Shown here piece by piece: positions 34,025-42,836 of a DNA stretch of 64,000 bases. The translations under genes were made by a program, and so were the position numbers. The stretch is from Leadbetterella sp964563435. Its GTDB lineage: Bacteria; Bacteroidota; Bacteroidia; Cytophagales; Spirosomataceae. How positions within the stretch are numbered: position 1 is the first letter of the stretch; each line of letters begins with the position of its first letter. The stretch spans positions 1 to 64,000 of the forward strand of contig CAZLXI010000007.1 in the NCBI GenBank assembly GCA_964563435.1, written 5' to 3'. The notes under the pieces are model-generated. The model worked only from the letters and a program-made list of their open reading frames with translations. It was not told the origin of the DNA and ran no database searches.

Positions 34025-35377
34025 TTATTCTTCCAGCTTCATCCGGATCCGCCATTCGGTAGGCAGGTAGTTATTTACCCGGTGGCCGATGATCTTCACC
34101 CAGCCCAGCGACAAGTCCTGGTAAGTGATCAATGCCCAGCCGTTTTGGTGTTCAGGCAGCTCAAAGACTTCCTTTTTCAGGTAAAGGAGGGCGTCTCTTT
34201 CTGATAGGTTTATGCGCTGAATATTTTCGGAAACCATTCCGGACAAGGCCAATGCGTGTGACGGAATGAAATCATTGCCTTTAAAGTGACCCAGCTCCAG
34301 GCCGGAGGAGCGTTTCTGCAGAGCCCGGAGCACAGAGCCGGTTTCGTTCAGGAGACTTTGCCTTATCGCTACTATGATGCCGTCGTTCTTGAGAAAATAG
34401 TCAAAACGTTCATATACTTCAGGCCGGATCCATTGAGCCAGCTGTTCTGCCTGCTTCCGGGGTAGCCGGGGAATGTTGGGCTTCCCTTTGATATATCGTT
34501 CGTCGCGGCTCCTGTTTCTGAAAGCGGCTACATAAAAACCTTCCCCTTTAATTTTGTGCGGAAAAAACTGCAACCCGGGGTTTCCCTGTACGATCCCCCA
34601 ATCTTCGGGCGCGTCTGTTTCTACCGGCTCGAAATCCAGTGTCCGGGTAAGCCACTGTGCGTTTTCCTGATTTTCGGGAGCATTATAGGTACAGGTGGAA
34701 TAGATCAGAAGCCCATCGGGAGCAACCAACATAGCTGCAGCGCTCAGAATTCGTTTCTGACGGGCCGAGCAGATCATCACGTTTTCTTCCGACCATTCGT
34801 TTACAGCGTCGGGAGTTTTGCGGAACATTCCTTCGCCCGAACAGGGGGCATCTACCAGTACGATATCAAAAAAACCTTCCAGGTCAGCAAAAGTTTCCGG
34901 ATCCTGATTAACGGTGATCACGTTCGGGAAACCCCATTTCATCAGGTTTTCTTTCAGAATACCTACCCGGCCTTTGATGACCTCATTGGCTACCAGCAGG
35001 TCGTCTGCCGATAAAAGGGAGGCCAGATGCGTGGTTTTGCCTCCGGGAGCTGCGCACAGGTCGAGCACCTTCAGCGGGCTTCCGGCGGGGGCATGGTTTT
35101 TCACAATATGTTCTATGATCATGGAGGAGGCCTCCTGCACATAGTAGGCTCCGGCATGAAAGGCGGGATCCAGTGTAAATACCGGCCGGCTGTTCAGGTA
35201 ATAGCCCTTCGATGCCCACGGAACCGGCTCACTGAAAGTAAAAGACGGTTTGAACGGTTTCGCAGGGTTTAAGCGGATGCTTACCGGCGACTCCGTCTGA
35301 AGCGTTTTTTCAAATTCTTCGTAAGTATCCCCTAAAATATTTTTCAGATTTACTGAAAACTTCTCCGGTAGGTTCAT
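34025..35377 (-). CDS. RsmF-like 16S/23S rRNA (cytosine-5) methyltransferase
   Basis: 450-aa SAM-dependent RNA m5C methyltransferase of the NOL1/NOP2/Sun family, RsmF-like in layout: catalytic domain (about 75-290) plus a C-terminal PUA-like part. Seen: SAM-binding VLDLCAAPGGKTTHL, catalytic loop VLVDAPCSGEGMFRK with the PC motif, and the second cysteine in YSTCTYNAPENQ. Monocistronic or end of a transcript; no ribosomal genes nearby. Confidence 0.92.
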   Translation of the reverse strand: MNLPEKFSVNLKNILGDTYEEFEKTLQTESPVSIRLNPAKPFKPSFTFSEPVPWASKGYYLNSRPVFTLDPAFHAGAYYVQEASSMIIEHIVKNHAPAGSPLKVLDLCAAPGGKTTHLASLLSADDLLVANEVIKGRVGILKENLMKWGFPNVITVNQDPETFADLEGFFDIVLVDAPCSGEGMFRKTPDAVNEWSEENVMICSARQKRILSAAAMLVAPDGLLIYSTCTYNAPENQENAQWLTRTLDFEPVETDAPEDWGIVQGNPGLQFFPHKIKGEGFYVAAFRNRSRDERYIKGKPNIPRLPRKQAEQLAQWIRPEVYERFDYFLKNDGIIVAIRQSLLNETGSVLRALQKRSSGLELGHFKGNDFIPSHALALSGMVSENIQRINLSERDALLYLKKEVFELPEHQNGWALITYQDLSLGWVKIIGHRVNNYLPTEWRIRMKLEE

Positions 35378-35420
35378 GTTGCTTATTGGGTTTGGTGGTG
35401 GCTCTCGGTCTGAATGATTT

Positions 35421-35927
35421 TCATCGATCGCTCATGAGCACAATGGGCCGCTGAAGCGCCAGGTTATTCGGATAAGAAATGATCAGCCCTTCATCGGTTT
35501 CGATATGGATATTAAAAAAAGTGATGTCGTGCACTTTGCCTTCTACCGAATCGTCCTTGTCCATGATCCGGATCCTTGAACCTATTTTAAACGGAGAGTT
35601 AAAAAACAAAATAATCGATGCGGTAACATTACTGATGATGGACCACTGGGCAAATAATGCTACCCCAACCACCGCAAAAACCGAAGCAAAATACACCGAA
35701 AGGCCTTTTACTGAGATGTCCCACACGATCCCCAGAATGATAAACAGCAGAATGGCTAATGTAAAATTGAAAAACTTGTTGGCGTAAATCCGTTGCGATT
35801 CATCCAGCTGATGCTTTTTGGCGTGATTCCGGATGATGAGGCGGGAAATTTCCCTGACGGCGAAAAGAACAACAAAGGCAGCTAAGCTGAGGCCTATCTT
35901 CATGTACAATTCTTCGGTTTTTAGCAT
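35421..35927 (-). CDS. Small MscS-family mechanosensitive channel
   Basis: 168-aa protein with three hydrophobic stretches (about 8-28, 55-75, 78-115) and the MscS beta-domain start (GSRIRIMDKDDSVEGKVHDITFF). The pore helix is VVGVALFAQWSIISNVTASIILFF. It is shorter than MscS (286 aa) because the C-terminal cage is missing, which is common in this subfamily. Osmotic-shock release valve, inner membrane. A full -7 match TATTTTTG (35943-35950) lies just upstream. Confidence 0.87.
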   Translation of the reverse strand: MLKTEELYMKIGLSLAAFVVLFAVREISRLIIRNHAKKHQLDESQRIYANKFFNFTLAILLFIILGIVWDISVKGLSVYFASVFAVVGVALFAQWSIISNVTASIILFFNSPFKIGSRIRIMDKDDSVEGKVHDITFFNIHIETDEGLIISYPNNLALQRPIVLMSDR

Positions 35928-35942
35928 ACGTCAATTTTTCTG

Positions 35943-35950
35943 CAAAAATA
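35943..35950 (-). promoter_or_regulatory. -7 element of the MscS gene
   Basis: Minus-strand TATTTTTG, full match to TAnnTTTG, 16 bp before the ATG at 35927. Confidence 0.4.
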
Positions 35951-36049
35951 TTCAATTCTTCGCCATAAATTGACTTTTCCGTCCTTAGTTCAGGATATCC
36001 ACCGGTAAAATTCCGGAATTCCTTTTGGCCAGTTCCTCTTAATGCATCT

Positions 36050-36592
36050 TCAGCCTACCCGTAATGCCTCCTTTTGAGGGATCAGATGGGTGAACAGGGG
36101 ATTGTGATGAATCATGTACAATTTGGCACAGGCCTTTGCATCCGACAGGGCATTATGATGGCGCAGGTCAATGCCGTACAGCTTGGAGCAGGCCGCCAGG
36201 TTGACCTTCGGAAGTCCTTTTCTGCGATAGATATTGACGGTACAGTCCCATTTTTTGGGGAGTTGAAGCTCTTCGAAATTCAATCCTGCACTTAACATGC
36301 TGTAATACAGGATTTCACGGTCAAAGGAAGCATTGTGCGCTACCATCTTTTTCCCTTGGAGAACAGACTTCAATTTGGGATAGATCTCGCTGAAAGAGGG
36401 CGCATTTACCGTATCTCTCGCCCGGATACCGTGCACACGGGAGTTATAAAAATTATACTCGTTATTGGGGGGCTGTATGAGGGTATAATATTCCTCTACA
36501 ATATCCAGATCCTTTACCCAAACCACCCCAACCGCACACGCACTGTCTTTCTGCGCTGTGGCGGTCTCAAAATCTATTGCTACAAATTCCAC
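36050..36592 (-). CDS. 3'-5' exonuclease, DnaQ-like (DEDDh)
   Basis: 180-aa exonuclease of the DNA polymerase III epsilon family. Motif I is VAIDFETAT (D7, E9), motif II is in MVAHNASFDREIL, motif III HHNALSDAKACAKL holds the catalytic H and D. Probably a free-standing repair or RNA-processing nuclease. The start codon is GTG at 36592, just 1 bp after the stop of the small upstream gene, so translation is probably coupled. Confidence 0.9.
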   Translation of the reverse strand: MEFVAIDFETATAQKDSACAVGVVWVKDLDIVEEYYTLIQPPNNEYNFYNSRVHGIRARDTVNAPSFSEIYPKLKSVLQGKKMVAHNASFDREILYYSMLSAGLNFEELQLPKKWDCTVNIYRRKGLPKVNLAACSKLYGIDLRHHNALSDAKACAKLYMIHHNPLFTHLIPQKEALRVG

Positions 36593-36593
36593 C

Positions 36594-36827
36594 TTATCTC
36601 AGTTTTCTTTCCCAGTGGTCGGCTTCCTTCCGGCGGCTTATTTCGCCGGATCGGAGAGAGGCTGCCAGTTTCGGATGCATATCCCCTTGAGAGGTCAGAT
36701 GCCATAATCCGCAATCTTCACAAAGGTACACCGTTACCGATGAATTCATTTCAAACCGGCTGCGAACCTCCAGCAAAGCCGTTACCGCTAATTCTTCCGA
36801 AAGATATGAACGTTTGGGACAACTCAT
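36594..36827 (-). CDS. Small CxxC zinc-ribbon-like protein
   Basis: 77-aa basic protein of unknown function: MSCPKRSYLSEELAVTALLE, then YLCEDCGLWHLTSQG. The CPKR/CxxC arrangement could bind one metal. Short proteins with this CPKR ... CxxCGxWHLTS layout are, to my memory, widespread in bacteria, but no role is known to me. Coupled to the exonuclease gene downstream, suggesting a nucleic-acid-related role. No TA-rich promoter match found. Confidence 0.75.
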   Translation of the reverse strand: MSCPKRSYLSEELAVTALLEVRSRFEMNSSVTVYLCEDCGLWHLTSQGDMHPKLAASLRSGEISRRKEADHWERKLR

Positions 36828-37023
36828 TTATTTTTTTAAATCCGTTTTTAAAGGATATAGTTCGGAAGAAAGTGATTTTTTAGTCTCAACGTCCGGATTC
36901 AGGTCGGAGATTTTCTCCGAATACAAAAAAGTAAAAACCTGACGTTAGTATATAAATTATTTAAAATGAACTATATACCCGAAACTAAACGGTTGCAATC
37001 GAATACAAACGATTATTAACCGG

Positions 37024-37051
37024 TTTGTTTTCAGGACACCTCACATTTTTG
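37024..37051 (+). promoter_or_regulatory. Candidate ssb promoter
   Basis: TTTG (37024-37027), 16-nt spacer, CATTTTTG (37044-37051; first base differs from TAnnTTTG). About 50 bp upstream of ssb. Confidence 0.35.
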
Positions 37052-37101
37052 CAATTGTCGACACAACCCAAATATTTTTAACAATTTAAACAGAGACCAT
37101 C

Positions 37102-37500
37102 ATGGCAGCGTTAAACAAAGTATTGTTAATTGGCAATTTAGGAGCGGACCCCGAAGTAAAAACGCTCCCGAGCGGAGATAAAGTGGCGAGCATTCGTCTG
37201 GCCACCACGGAAATCTACAAAAATAAAAACGGCGAACGCATAGAAGATACCGAGTGGCACCGCGTCGAATTCTGGGGCGGGCTGGCCGGTATCGTCGAGC
37301 AATATGTTAAGAAGGGAGACAGCCTCTATGTGGAAGGAAGGATCCGGACCGAGAAATATACGGATTCGAACCAGGTGGAACGGTATTCCACCAGGATCAG
37401 GGCAACAAACATGCAGATGCTAAACCGCAGATCTCAGGGTGGGACAGAAGGTCTTCCGGAGACTTCGTCAGAGGTTTCAGACGACGGACTTCCGTTTTAA
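37102..37500 (+). CDS. ssb: Single-stranded DNA-binding protein
   Basis: 132-aa SSB: OB-fold start MAALNKVLLIGNLGADPEVK, TEWHRVEFWGGLAGIVEQYV, and the C-terminal acidic tip DDGLPF that recruits repair and replication partners. Binds ssDNA in replication and recombination. The coding end (from 37476) is the first of three decayed ~70-bp tandem copies running into the intergenic region. Monocistronic, convergent with the receptor gene. Confidence 0.96.
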   Translation: MAALNKVLLIGNLGADPEVKTLPSGDKVASIRLATTEIYKNKNGERIEDTEWHRVEFWGGLAGIVEQYVKKGDSLYVEGRIRTEKYTDSNQVERYSTRIRATNMQMLNRRSQGGTEGLPETSSEVSDDGLPF

Positions 37501-37638
37501 GGACAAGGTCCGGACATAAAAGCATTATCGTAGGAAACCTGATAATTCAGACGATAAACTTCCGTTCTGACAGGGTCCGGACATGTAAGCACTACAGTAG
37601 GAAGTCTGGTCATTCAAACGACAGACTTCCACTCTGAC
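37476..37638 (+). repeat. Decayed ~70-bp tandem repeat of the ssb 3' end
   Basis: Copy 1 (37476-37545) begins in the last ssb codons; copy 2 (37546-37612) and partial copy 3 (37613-37638) follow. Shared blocks are TTCAGACGA, ACTTCCGTT, GGTCCGGACAT and GTAGGAA. Identity is roughly 80% by eye. Confidence 0.75.
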
Positions 37639-37646
37639 GATCTCTT

Positions 37647-40082
37647 TTACATTTCCCCCGAGATACTTCTCTGCGGTGGCGTTTTTACCTCTTTCTTACC
37701 CCATCTGTAAGAGATACTTACCCGGAAAAAACGGTAAATGTTCCGGGTCTGTGTTTCCTGAGAAAAAGAGGATGTGCGTGTCCTTTCCGCGATATACTGA
37801 TACCGGGTGAATGCGTTGTCGATCCGGATCGCTGTATTCAGCCTGCCGTCAGGGAAATTTTTGCTGAGGATGATATTGTACCATTGTACTCCCGAGCTGT
37901 ATCCCTGAAGGCTGATGGCGTTGGTATTGAAGCTGGTGTAGCTGGTGAGGGTGTACCCTTTGTTCAGCTTGTAGGAAAAATATCCGCCGTTGGAGAAAAT
38001 CAGGCCTCTTTTGGAAGGAAGGGTATTGCCTTTGGAGAGAAAGGCATCGTTAGCAGAGAGAAGGGTGCTGTTTGTGGAAGGAAAGGTATTGCTTGTATCA
38101 GGAAGAAGACTATTGCCTGTATTAAAATGTACCGATTGCAGGGTATTGTTTAAACGGAAGGAAATCCGTTTTCCCTGGTAGGAGAAATTCAGTGAAGCGC
38201 CATAGGCCGTATTGGAAGAAATGTTAAGCCAGGTGCTTTCGGTCACCCCACCGGGCCGTAAAGTCCGGACATATTCGATATTATCCGTGGAATGATTGAT
38301 AAAAACCGAGGAATTCAGTGTAATTCTACGTTTAGTATACGTGTGGGTCAAAAGAAAATGATGGAGAGTAACGGTTTTCAGCTCCGGGTTGCCATATTCA
38401 ATATTCAGGGAATCTATATAATTGCTGACCACCGGACTCAGATACACCATGTAAGGGCGCTGGATCCGCCGGGCATAGCTTGCGCTCAGGGTTTGGGTCT
38501 GAAAAAGCGATCTGCTGATAAGCAGGTTAGGTAACAGATTGCCATATCTTGGGATAACTACCCCGGTATGATTCGCCACAAGACGCATATAAGTGTGCTC
38601 ATACCTCAGGCCGGTTCGGATCTTGTAAGGCCGGAGGTCAAAAGCATAGTTCATATATAAAGCGGAGATCGAGCTCCTGAAGCGGAATAAAGCGGAGCGC
38701 AGTTCATCATTCACATAAACGCCTGAGCCGAAGTCATAGGTGTCAAAACCCGATTCACTATTGAGGTTTCGGTAATTATAACGGCCTCCCAACTCTATTT
38801 TATGCTTGTTTTGCAGTTCTTTTGAGAAGTCGGCCTGAATCGTAAATTCATGGATAAGAGAATTGTTCTGATTGAGCTCGCGGTAGATTTCACTTTGCTC
38901 TGAGTATTGGACAAGGCGGTAGCTGTCATTGGCAGGGCGGTAAAAGCTGGCTGTTAAGATGCTGAATTCGGTTTTCCTGTCTGCTGACTTTTTGGTAAAG
39001 CCGGCATTGGTGCTGTGCATCCACCGTCGCAGGGGGTTGTCGGCTACCCTTACTGCGACATCGCCCGATGGCATCCGGTTGATATAGTGATGGTACAGAT
39101 CATCGTGATACCTGGCAATGCGATATCCTGTATAAAAGGTGGTCAGGGAATCGGCCAGGAACGTAAACGTTATCCCTCCGAATTCATTGTTACGGTGTAC
39201 GGTGGAGTAACGTTCCTGACGGATCAGCAGGTTGGTGCCTTCCCGGTAGTTTTTTGAGGTTACATCCAGGCCCAGGCGGTTAAGCCCGGCGTCGATACCG
39301 GTGATCCACCTGCCCCTTCTCAGCAGGAGGTTACTGTTGAGATGGAGGGTTCTGTTGGCGACGGTACTATTCAGTGCACCGGAGGTAGCATTTTGGGAAG
39401 GTTGCCGGGTAGTGATCTCAATGACTCCCGTGACGCCCTCGGCTTCGTACCGGGCGGAGGGGTGGCTGATGACTTTTACGACGACTATATTTTCAGAAGG
39501 TATCTGGTTCAGGGCATCGGCCACGGAATTGGCAAAAAGTTCAGAGGGCTTACCATCAATAAATACTTTTATCCGGCTGCTGCTGTTGATCACCGGGTTA
39601 CCGTCCGGACTGATCATAACTCCGGGAAGCTTGCGCAAAACATCAACCGCCTTTTCGCCGGCCACGGGAATATCGTTTTTAGCATCATAGCTATAACCGT
39701 CAGGATGGGAGGTGATGGGGTTTCGCGTGCCTCTGATCATTACGGTTTCCAACTGATGAGAAAGGGGAAGCAGGTAAATGTCCGAAAAGATGACCGTAGT
39801 ATCTCTTATAGTAAAACCAGGTGATTGAAACAGGACATAAGCTGTATGACGGATTTGCAGGTGAAAGGATCTGTCATTAACTCCGGGCAACAGGTAGGTG
39901 CCGGTACTGTCGGAGATGCCGGAGCAGATCACGTTCCCTTTTTGGCTTATCAACAGGATAGTAGCCTGTGATACGGGTTCCCGGCTTACCGAATCCAACA
40001 CCCTGCCCCGGATACCGGTGTTTTGAGCAGAGGAAACAAAAACCGGAAACAGTAGTAAAGAGAGAATAAAAAGGGTTTTCAT
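37647..40082 (-). CDS. TonB-dependent receptor-like outer membrane protein
   Basis: 811 aa: signal peptide (to SSAQ, about residue 19), CarboxypepD_reg-like domain (about 20-110, GIRGRVLDSVSREPVSQATI), plug (about 125-225, VLRKLPGVMISPDGNPVINS), and a barrel. Outer membrane transporter or exporter of unknown substrate. The gene contains a 21-bp tandem repeat encoding variable heptads (about residues 655-690) in what should be an extracellular loop. Divergent from the dioxygenase gene across a region with symmetric motifs. Confidence 0.9.
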   Translation of the reverse strand: MKTLFILSLLLFPVFVSSAQNTGIRGRVLDSVSREPVSQATILLISQKGNVICSGISDSTGTYLLPGVNDRSFHLQIRHTAYVLFQSPGFTIRDTTVIFSDIYLLPLSHQLETVMIRGTRNPITSHPDGYSYDAKNDIPVAGEKAVDVLRKLPGVMISPDGNPVINSSSRIKVFIDGKPSELFANSVADALNQIPSENIVVVKVISHPSARYEAEGVTGVIEITTRQPSQNATSGALNSTVANRTLHLNSNLLLRRGRWITGIDAGLNRLGLDVTSKNYREGTNLLIRQERYSTVHRNNEFGGITFTFLADSLTTFYTGYRIARYHDDLYHHYINRMPSGDVAVRVADNPLRRWMHSTNAGFTKKSADRKTEFSILTASFYRPANDSYRLVQYSEQSEIYRELNQNNSLIHEFTIQADFSKELQNKHKIELGGRYNYRNLNSESGFDTYDFGSGVYVNDELRSALFRFRSSISALYMNYAFDLRPYKIRTGLRYEHTYMRLVANHTGVVIPRYGNLLPNLLISRSLFQTQTLSASYARRIQRPYMVYLSPVVSNYIDSLNIEYGNPELKTVTLHHFLLTHTYTKRRITLNSSVFINHSTDNIEYVRTLRPGGVTESTWLNISSNTAYGASLNFSYQGKRISFRLNNTLQSVHFNTGNSLLPDTSNTFPSTNSTLLSANDAFLSKGNTLPSKRGLIFSNGGYFSYKLNKGYTLTSYTSFNTNAISLQGYSSGVQWYNIILSKNFPDGRLNTAIRIDNAFTRYQYIAERTRTSSFSQETQTRNIYRFFRVSISYRWGKKEVKTPPQRSISGEM
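38013..38120 (-). repeat. 21-bp tandem repeat coding for heptads
   Basis: Units at 38013-38033, 38034-38054, 38055-38075, 38076-38096 and a 24-bp unit 38097-38120, each like GGAAGGAARGGTATTGCYTTT with variations. In the protein the units read GNTLPSK, NDAFLSK/A, NSTLLSA, SNTFPST, NSLLPDT-like. In frame, so number changes would not break the ORF. Confidence 0.75.
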
Positions 40083-40119
40083 ACATTTACGCCTTTGATT
40101 TACCCTGTAAATCTTGTAC

Positions 40120-40218
40120 GGACCGTCGAAACCGGGAAAAATAGTAGATCAACCGATAAAATAATAGATGAAAGTTATAGGGACGGTCTAAAAGGTATTG
40201 GGTTGTTTATCTATTATT
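40120..40218. promoter_or_regulatory. Symmetric motifs in the divergent receptor/dioxygenase region
   Basis: Direct repeats AAAATAGTAGAT and AAAATAATAGAT (40137-40148, 40158-40169) are 21 bp apart, two helical turns; ATCTATTATT (40209-40218) is their inverted copy. GACCGTC (40121-40127) and GACGGTC (40182-40188) form a wider inverted pair. Possible regulator sites, target protein unknown. Confidence 0.45.
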
Positions 40219-40292
40219 GAAGCAGTTCCTCTATTAAAATTGCAGCGTTATTTTAACATCATTTATTTCACAGAGAATTTAAATTACAGATT

Positions 40293-40952
40293 ATGAAAAA
40301 GTATTGGATTCTTTCTGCGATTCTGTTTATTGCTATACCCGCATGCACTCAGAGCGACAACAAAGCCCGGTCGGAAAGCGAATTACAGGTGGGCGGGCCT
40401 TGCGAAGGCTGTGAGGCCGTTTTCGAATGCCCTGTTCCGTTTAAAACATTGTCTGAATTTGCATGGTTACCGGACTGGAATGAAAGCTCATCCCTTAAAA
40501 TCGCCATCAACGGTATAGTCTACCAGGCAGATGGTAAGATCCCGGCGCCGAATGTGGTGATCTACTTGTACCATACTGACCAAAAAGGTATTTACCCTCT
40601 GAAGGGCGACGAAAAAGGCTGGGCGAAAAGGCACGGCTACTTACGTGCCTGGATAAAAACCAATGAAAAAGGGGAATATAAGTTCTGGACACTTCGTCCC
40701 GAGGCCTATCCCGGAGGAAATACCCCGGCCCATATTCATGCGATCATCAGGGAACCGGGCAAAACGCCTTACTGGATAGACGACTTTTTGTTCGATAATG
40801 ATCCGTTGCTTACCGGCGCCGAAAGAAAGAAGCTGCAAAACCGGGGTGGAAACGGAATACTTAAATTCTATGACGCTTCTTCCGGAAAAAGTCCTTATAA
40901 AAGCGAAAGACATATATATTTGGGTAAGAATATACCGGGATATCCCCGGTGA
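40293..40952 (+). CDS. Intradiol ring-cleavage dioxygenase-like lipoprotein
   Basis: 219-aa predicted lipoprotein (MKKYWILSAILFIAIPAC, lipobox cysteine at 18) with an intradiol dioxygenase-like beta fold: NGIVYQADGKIPAPNVVIYLYHTD and the YPGGNTPAHIHAIIRE block with the two iron-ligand histidines (HxH). Cytosolic family members cleave catechols; these exported Bacteroidota forms have unknown substrates. Upstream of a LytS/LytTR pair, 75 bp to the kinase gene. Confidence 0.83.
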   Translation: MKKYWILSAILFIAIPACTQSDNKARSESELQVGGPCEGCEAVFECPVPFKTLSEFAWLPDWNESSSLKIAINGIVYQADGKIPAPNVVIYLYHTDQKGIYPLKGDEKGWAKRHGYLRAWIKTNEKGEYKFWTLRPEAYPGGNTPAHIHAIIREPGKTPYWIDDFLFDNDPLLTGAERKKLQNRGGNGILKFYDASSGKSPYKSERHIYLGKNIPGYPR

Positions 40953-41027
40953 ATTCAAACCTGTGCGGGAAGCCTGCCTTCCACGCTGTTGGTCAGTATT
41001 ACTGGTATTAAGTAAAATTCAGTAGCT

Positions 41028-42062
41028 ATGTGGAAAGCTCTTTCCCTGAAAAGTCGTAAAGACTGGGTTTATCTGGGCTTCTGGATCCTGGTGACCATCG
41101 TATTCCTCTGGGACCGGAAATACCTGATTCAAAAACTGGGCCTGCCCAACTTTTTTCTTTGTTCTGTCATAAGAGTGGCTTTACTGATCGGCCTGGCCTG
41201 GCTGAATATTAAGTGGCTGATCCCCAAATACCTTACGAAGCATAAGTACACCGCTTATTTTTTGCTGACCTTAGGGCTTGTCATCCTCTGCCTGGTCTTA
41301 CAGGGTATTTTTGATTATCTGATGTTCGGTTTCCTGATCGGATTACGGGGTAACAGTTCCTTATATGTTTCAGTGGCGTATAATTTCAGCCATACTTTCT
41401 TTTACCTGGTATTGATGGTAGCTCTTAAATTCAGTATCGACTGGTATGAGCAAAGAAAGCTGTTGCAGGATATGCGGGTAGAAAAGCTGCAGGCCGAAGT
41501 CAATTACCTTCGTTCTCAGGTCAATCCGCACTTTCTGTTCAATGCCCTGAACAACCTTTATGCCCTGACCCTGAAAAAATCGGACATTGCCCCGGATGTG
41601 GTGCTGAAGCTGTCGGCCATGATGGAATATATGCTGTATGAAAGTGATGAGGTCCGGGTTCCTTTGGAAAAGGAGATCCGGTATCTGGAAAATTACCTCG
41701 AACTGGAAAAGCTTCGGCATGGGGATCAGGCCGATATAAAAATGAATGTCAGCGGGGTTACGGACAGTTGCACTCTTCCGCCTTTCCTGCTATTGCCCCT
41801 TGTAGAAAATGCGTTTAAACACGGCATCAGCAGAGCTATTCATGATGCATATCTGCATATGAATATCCGGGTAGGGACGGGGATTGAAGTTCTTGTGGTC
41901 AACAATAAAATGAACGGGCAGCAGGACCGTCCGGCAGGAGGGATCGGGCTGGTTAACCTGAGAAACCGGCTGGACCTGCTCTACCCCGGAGAATATGATC
42001 TGCAGACCGAATACCGGCCCGATAAATACCGGGTCTCCTTAAAAATCAACAGGCTATGTTAA
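41028..42062 (+). CDS. LytS-type sensor histidine kinase
   Basis: 344-aa membrane kinase: four hydrophobic segments (about 15-30, 42-62, 73-98, 112-135), then LRSQVNPHFLFNALNNLYAL with phospho-acceptor H168, N-box LLPLVENAFKHGIS and GGIGLVNLRNRLDLLYPG. Stimulus unknown. The stop codon TAA overlaps a decayed second copy of the regulator start, see the duplication at 42031-42152. Partner is the LytTR gene 63 bp downstream. Confidence 0.93.
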   Translation: MWKALSLKSRKDWVYLGFWILVTIVFLWDRKYLIQKLGLPNFFLCSVIRVALLIGLAWLNIKWLIPKYLTKHKYTAYFLLTLGLVILCLVLQGIFDYLMFGFLIGLRGNSSLYVSVAYNFSHTFFYLVLMVALKFSIDWYEQRKLLQDMRVEKLQAEVNYLRSQVNPHFLFNALNNLYALTLKKSDIAPDVVLKLSAMMEYMLYESDEVRVPLEKEIRYLENYLELEKLRHGDQADIKMNVSGVTDSCTLPPFLLLPLVENAFKHGISRAIHDAYLHMNIRVGTGIEVLVVNNKMNGQQDRPAGGIGLVNLRNRLDLLYPGEYDLQTEYRPDKYRVSLKINRLC

Positions 42063-42152
42063 TCTGTATTATTATGGAAGCGGACACAGGACCCGAACAT
42101 GTGACCTTTTTAAAATCAACCGACCATGTTAAGTTGTATCATTATCGATGAT
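42031..42152 (+). repeat. Decayed 70-bp duplication at the kinase/regulator junction
   Basis: AAAAATCAACAGGCTATGTT (about 42040-42059) recurs as TAAAATCAACCGACCATGTT (about 42110-42129). The ATG at 42056 is followed by an altered regulator start (MLICII then MEAD), the ATG at 42126 by the intact one (MLSCIIIDDEPL). Confidence 0.7.
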
Positions 42153-42836
42153 GAGCCGTTGGCCCGGGATGTGCTGGCTGATTTTGTTAGCCGGAGCAGC
42201 GACATGAGCCTCCTGGGCCGATTCAGCAATGCTTATGAAGCCAGGACATTTTTATCATTAAAACCGGTAGATGCCGTTTTCATGGATATTGAAATGCCCG
42301 AAATGAGCGGTATCGACCTGCTGAAGTCATTGACCCATCCGCCCGTGACGGTATTCACTACGGCTTTCCGCGATTATGCGCTTGAAGGTTTTGAGCTTGG
42401 AGTAATCGATTTTTTATTGAAGCCGTTTTCTTATGAACGTTTTAAGCTGGCCACAGACCGGGTGAAAGAGTTCCTGTCTCTCCGGTCAGACGAAGCTTCT
42501 CTGGACGAGAAAGAGACCCACCCCGAGTATATTTTTGTAAAGAGTGGCGTTAACCGCATCCGTCTTGCGCTGGTGGAGGTGACGCACATTCAGGGGCTGA
42601 AAGATTATGCCATCATTCATACTCCTGAAAGAAAGGTGGTGATCAAAGGTTCGGTCAAATCGGTGCATCTGCTGTTCCCCCAGGAAAAATTCATTCGCAC
42701 CCATAAGTCGTTTATTGTGGCAAAAGACAAAGTACGACGGATAGAAAGAAACAAGATCATTATCGGGCAGAACGAGATCCCCATCGGCCGGAATTACAAA
42801 ACAGAAGTAGAAGAGAAGATTACACAAAGAAGGTAG
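42126..42836 (+). CDS. LytTR-family response regulator
   Basis: 236-aa regulator: receiver domain with acidic pocket IIDDEP (D8, D9), phospho-acceptor D54 in VFMDIEMPEMSG and LKPFS, then a LytTR domain (about 130-236: FVKSGVNRIRLALVEVTHIQ, FIRTHKSFIVAKDKVRRIE). Pairs with the upstream kinase. The 3' end is duplicated downstream at 42860. Possible target: the dioxygenase/receptor divergent region. Confidence 0.93.
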   Translation: MLSCIIIDDEPLARDVLADFVSRSSDMSLLGRFSNAYEARTFLSLKPVDAVFMDIEMPEMSGIDLLKSLTHPPVTVFTTAFRDYALEGFELGVIDFLLKPFSYERFKLATDRVKEFLSLRSDEASLDEKETHPEYIFVKSGVNRIRLALVEVTHIQGLKDYAIIHTPERKVVIKGSVKSVHLLFPQEKFIRTHKSFIVAKDKVRRIERNKIIIGQNEIPIGRNYKTEVEEKITQRR

